A stretch of DNA of 36,589 bases. Origin: Gnetum montanum (lineage: Eukaryota; Streptophyta; Gnetopsida; Gnetales; Gnetaceae). The stretch spans positions 752,561 through 789,149 of the forward strand of contig MNCI01029550.1 in assembly GCA_015680685.1 (NCBI GenBank). The letters are read 5' to 3'. This document shows positions 21,877 through 30,986 of this stretch, one piece after another. Each line of letters starts with the position of its first letter. Within the stretch, counting starts at the first letter, position 1. The position numbers and the translations under genes were made by a program. Under the pieces are notes generated by a model. The model saw only the letters and a program-made list of their open reading frames with translations, had not been told where the DNA came from and searched no databases.

Positions 21877-21953
21877 TGTTGACTAAGCCTAGTCGACATA
21901 GCTGACCCCATTGACGGGGCCTTGTTGATGCAACACAAAAAAATCTATAAATA
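21877..21953 (+). promoter_or_regulatory. Internal U3-like promoter of element B
   Basis: The block GTTGACTAAGCCTAGTCGAC (21879-21898), then CCCATTGACGGGGCCTTGTT and GATGC, resembles this element's LTR U3 (TTGTTGACTAGGCTC and CCCCATTGATGC at 25515-25572). It is followed by TATAAATA at 21946-21953, as in the LTR. It lies about 450 bases before the accessory ATG. A1 and A2, which lack the long ORF, show no such block. Confidence 0.6.
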
Positions 21954-22100
21954 TCATTGAACACTTAAAAAATTTTATCATTTTCTTCACAATAGGAGTG
22001 GAGCTTTTGCCATTTTTTAGAGCCACAAACCTTTTAGAGACCATAACTTTGTTACCATTTGTCCAAATCACTCTGTTCTTCGATCTTGCAACTATCGAAG

Positions 22101-22404
22101 GTAAGATCTTAGTCATGGGGGCCACAAACCTTGAGGTTTTTAATGAAAATTTTTTGTCCCCCAAAGGGTTAATGAGTACAATGATATTAAACCATCAATT
22201 TTTGAGAGTTTAACCCTTTTAACAACCCTTGGTATGACTATAATTATTTAATAACATCAAAACATAAATAAACTAATAATTAAAATTAATCAAATTAGGC
22301 ATAATCACAACTTAGCTAGGTGTAACCATCCTAATGAGATAAGGTGTCCTAATTGTTTCACGTTACACAATAATTTCTAACTCATGGTCATGTTATGATT
22401 ACAG
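22101..22404 (+). other. Candidate intron before ORF2 of element B
   Basis: The donor ATCGAAG|GTAAGATC is a near-ideal plant 5' splice site. The acceptor TTATGATTACAG ends at 22404, one base before the ATG. A transcript from the TATA at 21946 would have a short untranslated first exon joined to the ORF start. Equivalent sites exist in A1 and C. Confidence 0.5.
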
Positions 22405-25237
22405 ATGACACCAAGATCGAAATGACCACAAGAGAAAGGAACATTACAAGCAAGGGAGAAACAACCCAGAGCTAGAAGGGGCTAGCAAGAACAAGTCCAA
22501 GAACAGGTAGCAGAAACCCATTTAATGGGACCTCTTCAGGAGGAGCTCGAAGTGAAATCTATTTAATAGATTCCCAAGGAAGAGGCTGCAATAGAACAAT
22601 TGCAGTGTGGAGAGGCACCAAGGCCCATATCAAGACTTGAGATCACACTGATGCAAGCCTACCTTGACACAATCAGGCCCCATGATGTTCAACACTCGAT
22701 TCTCTAGGAATTGAACTTTGGGCCATTCTTAGAGCATGTTCCAGTGGAGGTAAAAACATAGTTTCAAACCTCTCCCATGTGGCCAATCATCACTTCTAGT
22801 GGGGAGTGGTACATGGAAGAGAGATACCTCTTCTGGAATAATAGAAGGGCAAGCTCCACTATGAAGATCAAGGACATGTAAGTGTTCTACTTGGTTGAAG
22901 CCATCGTGTAGGCTCTTAGGTTGCTTGATTCTAGGAAATAACTAGTAGAGTTGTCTACATAGGTTGATCCAAAGGCCAAAATGGAGTGGACCCAGCAGTG
23001 TTATAGGGTTGACCATAAGGAGTTTGATGTGCTCACACCAGCGGAGTGCATATACTTAAAGATAGTGGCCTATCACCTCAATCTAATGATGAGGCCCAAT
23101 AAGGTGACTGCCTTCTCCACCCAAGCATGCAACACTCTAAGCAAGATATGTTTGGAAAACCTTTCATAATTAGTCTATCAAGAGACATAAAAACATTTCA
23201 AAGAGAACGAATGTGGAAGAAAAACCTTGCCCTTCCCATGCCTTATAGAAAACTTTACAAAAGGGCAAGTATAGTCTGCTACACAAATGACACGATCAGG
23301 CATACTCTCATTACCTCTTGGTACAGAATGATAAAAGATAAGATACCTACCATGTCTAAGGAAGAGGAGCAGCAACCATCACCTCCACCACCCACTCAAG
23401 AAACAATGTCAAAGGCCTATGTAGCCATTGAGCACTTGTGTGAAATTTGAGAACAACTCTTGCATAAGTAGGAGTAATGAGCAGGATGAATGGTGGAGAT
23501 CCATCTATATATTGACCTATGATGAGTCACATTAATGAAGTGGCTTAAACAATTAGCTGGATGAAAGGTGGTGGATTGATATTTTCAGCCTAATGAACGT
23601 AGCTACTTGCAATATCAAATTCCAGTGCCCAAGAGGTGACATTGCCTCTATCTCAACACCATTTATTCCTAGAAATTTCTAGGAATGCTGCCTTATTTTT
23701 GATGCATTTGGAGGAGGATGAGGGAGCAACTATACTGGTGATGTAGCACCAAGGGCAAGAGACAACTATAGAAGTTGTTGTTGACTGAATTACAGAAGCA
23801 CTTAATGCACTTGCAGCATTTGTACCAGATGTATCTGCACTAGAGATGTGTAGATGCCCATAGGAACTATTAGAGGAAGATTGAGTACAACACAACATGA
23901 AGAGTTGTTGGACTGACTGGTGGGAATCGAGCAACCGATTACGGACATCTTTGATCTTTCAAATAACATTATTGCAACCCAGTCAGAGCTACTCAAGGCA
24001 AAGGGTAAATGCATCATCTTAGAAGGGCAACTTGAAATAGCTTAAGCACAAAACCAAAACTTGGTTGTAGAGGTTGCTAAATTGCATGTCTATTTTGCTG
24101 ATCCTGCACTCCTCAACCTTGCAATCACCAGAGATGAAGCTTTTCAGTAGCTTTAGGAATGATTAAAACAACTTGAGGAGGGAATGGTGATGGAAATCTT
24201 TAACCAATCTATAGCCAAAGTAAAGAATTACTTAGTTTTAAATGACTTGGTTTAGATGCACCAAGAAAATGAAACAATGACTATAAAAAACCATCGCCTA
24301 CAAAATGTTGAGGCACAAAAACAATAGATGCAAGAATTAATTCATCAATAACAAGAGAAACTCGTCATAGTGAACATGAAATTAAGAAAATTATCCGTAG
24401 AGAATCACAATCTATCTATGGAGGAAGTTTATGCCTTACGCTAGAAATCTGCCATTGAAATCACCACCTAGAACAATGAGGCTCTTAAATTTGAAAGAGT
24501 TAGAAATCACTACTGAGACTAGGTTGGCTTGCATGGTCAAGGCAAAAGTAAATGAGGCCCTCCAACAACTCCAGTAAGGAAGAGAGGTGTGATAGCCCAT
24601 CATTGATGGGATAGATACCTACAACAAAGTAGAGATTTGCCTAAAGGAGTTGCAAATCAAAAAAATAACAGAATACATGAAATTGGCCAATTTCTGATAT
24701 GCAAATTTGGCGATGTTGAGCACCAGATGGCCATGGTCAAAACTTGAAAAATAGGTGGCTAGCTTGTTCTTGCTGTACGAGGCTAAGTTCAAGCACCACA
24801 TGGACACCAAACAAAAGCTTGAGGCAATAAATGCTAAACTTGAAGTTCTCAAGGCACGATTCACTAGTCAATGATCAACTACCAAGAACCTAGCTAGAAG
24901 AATGAATGACTACCAAGAGTTGTAGAACGTAGTTAGGGTATTCAATATCAAACACAAAAAATTTGCTACTTGGTTCAACAATGTTAACAAGTTATTCCCA
25001 ATAATACCCTATCCTTGGGATGTGCCCATTTCGGCCCACATTGGCGAAGCTGTGTGGACCATGCATGATCCTAGGAGTAAGGAGGAGAAAATGAAAGTAT
25101 TGTTGGATGCTTTTTGCCTTTTTCCTTTTGCTAGAAGTTGTAGTAGCAGCTAGATAGCTACAATAGCCTTAACCGTTGCATGTGCCTAAGGCTGGAGAGG
25201 GTTCATTAGAGCCTCAGGAGCCTCCATCGCCTAGGAC
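22405..25237 (+). pseudogene. Accessory ORF2 of element B (about 930 codons, decayed)
   Basis: The ATG directly follows the candidate acceptor. The N-terminus is basic (MTPRSK, then stop). A globular half has ELNFGPFLEH (about 22711), a Trp/Tyr-rich stretch (GEWYMEERYLFWNN, 22802-22845) and TLPFPCLI (about 23225). A Pro-rich linker (QPSPPPPTQ, about 23370) lies in a frame shifted by one. A Gln/Glu/Leu-rich coiled coil covers about 24000-24600. The C-terminus carries ATWFNNVNKLF, IPYPWD and MHDPRSKEEKMK (from 25061). Each block has a counterpart in the C copy. About nine stops occur in the first 250 codons, mostly TAG/TAA at Gln positions. The exact end is unclear; the family is unknown to me. 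Confidence 0.7.
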
Positions 25238-25466
25238 CGTATGACCTTTTCAATTGTCTTCATGACATCAGAGGACATGTTATCCAAATTTTTGTTTGGT
25301 GTTCAATTTTATGTCATGAATACCACAATTTTGTAATTTTTTGATCTGTACACCTGGGCACTTAGTTTTTTCATGACTTTGTTGTGTCATGTGCTAGTCA
25401 ATAATCCCATACCTTTCCAATTTTGTAAAGAACTCAAGGATGAGTTTTCATTTAGTCGTGGGGGTA
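25238..25466 (+). other. 3' untranslated region and polypurine tract of B
   Basis: It shares AATAATCCCATACCTTTCC, AAGAACTCAAGGATGAG and TCATTTAGTCGTGGGGGTA with A1 and A2. The G-run at 25457-25466 abuts the LTR. Confidence 0.7.
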
Positions 25467-26353
25467 TGATGAATTGCAAATTGGCCACATTGACAAGGCC
25501 TCATCGACTAGGCCTTGTTGACTAGGCTCTATCAATGCATCATTTGATGCATTGACGTGGCCCCATTGATGCAAGGTCCCTTGTTGCCTATAAATACATG
25601 CCAACTTGTTGTGTTTTAGGATCATTCTATTATAGTTGTAGCAAAGCTCTTGCAGTTTTTACATTTGAAAGTTAAGAGTATTTTCTTGAGTGCCCACAAC
25701 AAGAGTCATTAACTATACGGATCTTCATTTGAGCACTATTGTACTTGAGCATGACAGTGTGTGTAGTAATAGAGAAGAACTTCTTGATAAACCTTGTAGC
25801 ATTTTGGATAGTTTAAATGTTTCATTCAGGCACTTAATGTTTTCAATTATTTATTTCTAGTAATTAAGCTAATTAAGTAATTAAGCAAGATAAGCTAAAT
25901 AGCAATTAAGTAAACACATAAGTATGACCACTTCGAGCATGCGTATGACGTTTGGTAATCGTAGCAATACTTAATGCTTAGTAACCTAGCAACGTTATAT
26001 GTGTTTAGGATGTGTACGGCAAGTGGGATCAGATACTTATGTTAGGACTAGTTGAATAGTAGTTAGTCATTAGATTAAAATAGGTATTAAATTACTTTAT
26101 TTTCTATCTTATTTTTTCAAGCACCAAAACCATAAAATATAAAATCACAAAAATTAGGTTCCTTAATTACACTTAAACCATACCCTTGAGCTTCGCAAGT
26201 GTAGTTGGGAAGATATGAATGTCCTCAACATCTAGTTTACTTCCTAGAGAACTAGTGCACTAGAAACTATAGAGTCCACAGAATTTGATTGGATCATGCG
26301 TGAATGCTTTGTAATTCATATGGTTGGGCGTATGGGTACCTCACTACTCATTA
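25467..26353 (+). repeat. 3' LTR of element B (887 bp)
   Basis: It starts TGATGAATTGCAAATTGG and ends CTACTCATTA. It is collinear with the 5' LTR, with an extra U3 stretch (about 25513-25572) containing a perfect inverted repeat. TATAAATA is at 25589-25596. Confidence 0.9.
25533..25554. repeat. Perfect inverted repeat in the B 3' LTR U3
   Basis: Arms CAATGCATCA and TGATGCATTG are separated by TT. They occupy the position where A1 has its GCGATATCGC array. Confidence 0.85.
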
Positions 26354-26903
26354 ATTATCCAAATAAAAAAATAACACTATATTACACAAAACTAGCAAAT
26401 CATGATTACATATAATAGTGATGTGGAATGGTAGTAGTAGGGATTGTAGAAAATGGAACATGAGGTATCTTACTATAAAAAGAATGAATTCTATATATGA
26501 TGCATGGTTAAAATGATCATTAGTCTCTTTTTCTAAGATCCAAACTAAGTTTATACCACTTACTAGTGAAATCACATTATGTCATCCCAAAACTAACAAT
26601 CATAAGACTATCATGACTTTAAGAAATATTATTACTTGACAATGAAGTATAAGGAATCAATTTATCACTACATAATTTATTCCAAAGAATACTTAACCAA
26701 CGAATAGAGGAGTTACTCTAGGCATGGGTAACATGTCTTTCTAATCCTATAACCAACGAGAGTCTAAGAAACCTTGAAATCTTTGAGAAGTCACCTACCT
26801 TTAGGCATGGGTAACATGTCTTTCCAGTGGAATCCCTAGAAATTTTTATTATGTGTATTTATTATGTCATTACTGAAAGACCACTAATTTTGGCCTAACA
26901 CTT
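26354..26903 (-). other. Spacer of element C right of the B insertion
   Basis: Mostly non-coding. 26718-26751 on the minus strand (GATTAGAAAGACATGTTACC) matches the spacer of B near 21110. A second related copy begins at 26795. No gene seen. Confidence 0.5.
26795..26829. repeat. Direct repeat flanking the D insertion, left copy
   Basis: CTACCTTTAGGCATGGGTAA followed by CATGTCTTTCCAGTG. The right copy is at 28584-28617 with two or three differences, and a more divergent third copy is at 26718-26751. The segment is part of the conserved gypsy spacer. Confidence 0.7.
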
Positions 26904-27043
26904 TGAAATGAGAATCACTCAAGCCCTTTCGAGCATTCGGGAGGCAAAATTTGACTAAGACATGGAACTCACACTATCAAGCTAGCTTGCCCTCAGTGTG
27001 AGCAACTCTAACAGCTTCAAGAGCAACTCAAAAATGGCCCAAT

Positions 27044-27600
27044 ATGAAGGTGCAAGCCATCCTCAAGGGCCATTGATGTCAACTCTAAGCTTCAGCATTC
27101 AGAGATTCAAATTTTAGCGTCAAAAGGTGCAAATTTCCTCACTCACCTTGTCACTCACGCTAAGGTCACACTAACAGCGTGAGTGCAGCGTGAACAACTT
27201 TCAAAGCCCAAAACTGAGTTGAAAAAGATCTGATTTCCAATGTGCAAGTCATCTTCAGGGTTCATCATCGACAAGATTCAAGTTCCAACCTCTATCAGGT
27301 TCAAAATTGCAAGTTTCTACAGCTCACGCTGTGGTGACGCTGCACTCACGTTGGCAGCATGAGTCTAGCGTGAGCTGCCAAAGTGGTACAAAATAGGGTA
27401 CATCAAGCTCAATTTTTGATTTTTAGATCATTCCTAAGGTCAACCACATAGTCAAATAGCAGTTGCACTCAAGAACCAGGCTTCAAAAATCAAAATTTGA
27501 TGGAAAATACGTCATTCTGGCTCACTCATGTTGAGGTCATGCTGAGGTCACACTGGCAGCATGAGTGCAACGTGAGTGTAGCATGAGCATGCTGAGGACA
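27044..27600 (+). repeat. Three tandem U3 repeats with CTCACGCT/AGCGTGAG arms in D
   Basis: Units of about 170-200 bases each carry CTCACGCT (or CTCATGTT) followed by AGCGTGAG-type sequence: near 27153-27192, 27320-27377 and 27519-27590. In the second, CAGCTCACGCT (27320-27330) and AGCGTGAGCTG (27367-27377) are an exact 11-base inverted repeat. Units also share a GTGCAAG-(T/C)CATC(T/C)TCA-GGG(T/C)-CAT segment. Confidence 0.75.
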
Positions 27601-28007
27601 TGCCACGGCAAAATCAACTCACACTGGAAGTCCTGGATGCCTCAAACAACCACAAAGCCATCTAGATCGACATCCTACAGCAGTCAATTCAGAGATCGAG
27701 AAGATTCAAGCGAGACAGAGTTAATCTCTCTTGTTGTACATTATCATTTCATTGTAAATTTTCATCATTCGTGAGCTTGTCAAGCTCGTACGATCTGAAT
27801 TGTATGTGCTTCCATGAGTGTAAGCTAGCTTGAGTAAGCTGACGCATGCTGTAAGATACAATGCACCTGGTCAAAAACATGGCTTGCCCACACACGTCCA
27901 ACTCACACAGAGCTATCCATCAGACATGTGTCACTTGATCCATTTTCCTCTCAATTCTCAATCATTGATTCCGTCCATGAATTCCACACCTGAGCCTAGC
28001 CAAACCC

Positions 28008-28015
28008 TATAAATA
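28008..28015 (+). promoter_or_regulatory. TATA box of D
   Basis: TATAAATA in the context AACCCTATAAATACCCTG, 400 bases after the last hairpin repeat. Confidence 0.6.
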
Positions 28016-28583
28016 CCCTGTCAATTCACATAAACAGGGTTGGTAATTTTGAAGGTAGACGACTTAAGAAACTCAGATTAGCAATCCTTGGGCACTTAGG
28101 CACACTTGACTCCTAGCATCCAAGCACTCTTGAAACACATCACATCACCCTGGGGCTTGGCGCTTTACTTGCAATCCACACATGCAACTACGCTTTGACC
28201 AGTGCACATCTTTTCTAAGCTATACAATACAGGTGATTTTGCCAGCCATTATATTGTTTACTCTGTTTTACATTTAGTTTACATTCTGTTTGCAATACTG
28301 TTATGTGTACGATCTATTTGCATTTTGTACATCACTGCTTACATTTCAAACATCAATTACGATAACCCCAGCGCAAGCCGTAGTTTATGCTTGGGGAAGT
28401 CCTTGGTTGATTTGCGTGTAGACCATCCAAGGCACTTTGCCTTTGTTTTCTTTTCCAGCTTGCCCTCGGGCGAAGGCAGGGTCAGCTATGCCTATCCGAT
28501 GATCTTTCAGTGTTCATTTTCCCTTCCAGCCTTACACCGACGATTTAGGTCAATACAATTACTATGTCAACCTTACTAAAGGA

Positions 28584-28617
28584 CTACCTTTAGGCATAGG
28601 TAACATGTCTTTCTAGT
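28584..28617. repeat. Direct repeat flanking the D insertion, right copy
   Basis: CTACCTTTAGGCATAGGTAA then CATGTCTTTCTAGTG, matching 26795-26829. Confidence 0.7.
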
Positions 28618-29924
28618 GACATGGTAAGACAACACTTATTTTAGAACATACTTCTATTTTTTGTTAGAACTCAAGTAAATAATATAACTTAATAACATAA
28701 TAAGACTCATAGTAGTAGCATTAGAGAGTCCAGAAATCCTCATGATGTCACACCCTTTTCATTTCCACTTGGTTATTCAAATTTCCATCTAGTTAGAATA
28801 ATCATTGGTTTATTTTAGTTTTATTGTAGAAAGAATATCATTATGTCATGGTAAGAACCTCTTACTATTGGAAATGAGTGGATGGATGATGTGATCTCAT
28901 TGTATATACAATTAGTCCTTCAATGATTTGATAATATAGAGTGAAATTCGTATTGTTTCAACTACATCTTGTTTATTCCTTTACACTTTATTAGAAAAAT
29001 AATATGTATATGAGAAATGATAAAACTATAGACAAAATGAAAAATAAGTAAGAATAGAAAAAAGTATAAAAGAATGATAAATGATAAGAAATGTGAAAAA
29101 TGTATAAAGAATGATAAATGATAAGAATTATGAAAGATGTATAAAAGAATGATTTGAAATATATCAAAGACTGAGAAATGATGAGAAATGTGAAAAATCT
29201 AAAAGAATAGAAAAGGTATTAAAGAATGAAGAAAATACCAAAAAATTTAGAAAAGTATGATAAAAATTGTAAACCAAAAGATTATATAAAAAAAATTAAA
29301 ATGCACTTATCAATTCTTGTTCAAGGTAGGGTACATTCACCATGATTGAAGTCATGGGCAAGGGTTCAGAAAATGAACTGTATATTCCTAGGATCATATA
29401 CCCTATATTTCTTACTTATCATTCTTAATGTTTTATGTTTTCATTTATAATCCCATGAAATATTGATGATAATAAAATTTTGATCATTTGGAGACACATA
29501 TCTTGTTGGACTAGATGATACTCTTATTTTAGAGGGTACATATATGTTTTCTTGTTATTCTTAATATTAGGTTTTGAGTCTCCATGTTCACTACTTCTTG
29601 TTGGTATATGGTCATGGTTTAGGATATCCTTTCATAAGTTCTCTATTTGGATCATTTTCTTAGGGTAAGAGTTGATAAGTGAGTTGGATGTTTCCATGCA
29701 TGTTTTGGATAGTTTTATGTTCTCATTTCACCGTTGGGGTGTCTTTTCATTTAGTGGTAATTATTTCTTTTTGTATATACAGTTGGTTTTCAAATTTGTT
29801 ATGGGCTAGTGTAAGGACCATGTTGACATTTTGAAATATCAATCCACAAAAACATCCTTCTTCATTGTAAGTAATGCATGAATTCTTTGCATTTGCATGG
29901 CTTCCTACTCATCTTCCATGGAAA
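28618..29924 (-). other. AT-rich stretch of element C between protease and spacer
   Basis: Here pol (RT, RNase H, integrase) would be expected on the minus strand, but I see no motif of these domains. It contains a minisatellite at 29065-29180. Either pol was deleted and replaced or it decayed beyond recognition. Confidence 0.4.
29065..29180. repeat. 37-38-bp minisatellite
   Basis: GTATAAAAGAATGATAAATG with a following ATAAGAAATGTGAAAA recurs starting at 29065, 29103 and 29140, the last copy incomplete. Related AAGAATRA-rich sequence continues to about 29230. Confidence 0.75.
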
Positions 29925-30378
29925 TTTCCAAGGACAAGTTTTTCATTCCTAGCTTAGCATCAATTGTACTAAGCCATGCTCTCCTAATAATGATAGAAAA
30001 GTCCCTATTATCATTCTTTACATTGATTACAAGAAAATATGCTAGATAAGATCACCCATTGATAGGGGTCACTACATCTTCTGTTTTTTCCAAAGGAATT
30101 GTAATTGATTGACTTGCAAGCTCTAGTCTTATGTTGCACTCCTTTAATGATTATAAGTTCTAGGCCTTGTACATATCTTGAGAAATGAAATTCACTCTTA
30201 ATCCATAAGCTAGTAGAGCTTTACATGGTGTGTTTCTAGTAATTTGCAAATTAATCAAAGGGTTTCCAAGATCTATTCTTTTCTTAGGAAGTGATCCTGA
30301 CTTTATCCAATGTGTGATTGTTTGTGTAAGCATGAAGCATAGTGTTCTTTTGAGGACTTTGTATAGATAGAAAAACAT
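29925..30378 (-). pseudogene. Aspartic protease of element C (decayed)
   Basis: On the minus strand the order LGNPLINLQIT, SQDMYKA, LELASQSITIP, YFLVINVKN, IIIRRAWLSTIDA, GMKNLSLEIS is collinear with the B protease (LGSPLIYIQIT, HDMYKAWNL, LELVDHLITIP, DFLVIKVEN, IIMGCAWLSIVDA, GIKDLSLEIS). The catalytic DSG of B is replaced by AYG, so this copy could not be active even without its stops. Confidence 0.75.
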
Positions 30379-30399
30379 TAGATGAAGTTCCTATCCTTC

Positions 30400-30986
30400 A
30401 AACCTTTTTTGGACTTACCCTAAAGAAGGGACATTTTCTAGATCTTGGTTCACTTGTTGTAATGCCCTTTTATGTAGTGGCTGCCCTAGTAGCATTTTTT
30501 GTGATGGTTCTGTTGGTAGTTCTCCTTGCATGACTAGTAGTGATACTTGTAGTAATGGGTTAGGAGCTTAATATGAAGAACCTAGTGCTGGTTGAGACAT
30601 GTAAGGATAAGAATTCATGTGTGAGGTTGTGGGTCTATGGTATTCAGGTGGATAGTAGGAAGAGGAAGTGTGAACAGGAGTGTTTGTGAGAAAGATACGA
30701 CACTATACATAGTATTCCATTAGAATTTTGTTGTCTATACGGATACTGCTACCTTGGTGATGGAATTCCTCATGACTGTGGTTGTTGTCACTACTATTGG
30801 TATTATTTCTATGGTTGAGGATAAGCCCTGCTTGGATAGTAGGGTTGTTGGTAAGGCTGTCTAAAATTATCTTGTGGATAAGGTAATCATGTGGGCATTT
30901 GTTTTTGAACAAATTTTGGATTAAGTACATAGGCCTCAGACTCTTGTAAGTGAGCCATGACAAGACAACATTCCTTAGGATGTTTG
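30400..30986 (-). pseudogene. Gag nucleocapsid end and Pro/Gln linker of element C
   Basis: From 30986 on the minus strand, a fragment reading HPKECC (likely the end of a CCHC knuckle) leads to MAHLQESEAYVLNP, then a Gln/Pro/Tyr-rich linker with many TAG/TAA stops. This matches the B linker start (LKGCYLMMSHL...VYTLNP). The element is broken at 30987 by copia element E. Confidence 0.65.

Larger units (their letters stand above)
13429..26353 (+). mobile_element. Element B: full-length decayed Athila/Tat-like Ty3/gypsy element (12.9 kb)
   Basis: Both LTRs are present (847 and 887 bp, TGATGA...TCATCA/TCATTA), with a tRNA-Asp-type primer site after the 5' LTR and a G-run before the 3' LTR. Between them lie Gag, a Pro/Gln-rich linker, protease, a deleted RT, RNase H and integrase in the gypsy order, a 2-kb spacer, an internal promoter, a candidate intron and an accessory ORF. 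The two LTRs differ at roughly one base in eight by eye over the aligned part, so insertion is old. It lies inside minus-strand element C. Confidence 0.9.
26904..28567 (+). repeat. Element D: probable solo LTR of an unrelated family (about 1.66 kb)
   Basis: This block is richer in GC than its surroundings and shares nothing with the A-C LTRs. It has a long U3 of three related hairpin-bearing repeats, a TATAAATA box at 28008-28015 and a downstream region without coding capacity. Tentative ends are TGAAATGAG (26904) and CTATGTCA (28567), giving TG...CA and flanking CACTT/ACCTT, a weak target duplication. No internal region follows, hence solo LTR. The end positions are uncertain; orientation is from the TATA box. 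Confidence 0.5.
8437..30986 (-). mobile_element. Element C: minus-strand gypsy element interrupted by B and D and cut by E
   Basis: Reading right to left on the minus strand: Gag linker (30986-30400), protease (about 30378-29925), spacer, internal promoter (about 13000-12896), candidate intron (12748-12314), accessory ORF (12313-9566), polypurine tract and 3' LTR (9328-8437). The continuity across element B is supported because the spacer right of B (26718-26751) and the promoter left of B (12896-13000) match B's own internal sequence at 21110-21150 and 21877-21960 in the correct order. The 5' LTR and most of gag are not in the window, and RT, RNase H and integrase were not found. Confidence 0.75.

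Noticed and set aside
22405-25237. Env-like protein of an Athila element
   Set aside because: No signal peptide or convincing membrane segment was visible in either the B or C copy, and the C-terminal half is a coiled coil.
28202-28579. 125-residue plus-strand ORF as a host gene
   Set aside because: It lies in the downstream part of the probable solo LTR D, has no domain, and ends in LTR sequence.
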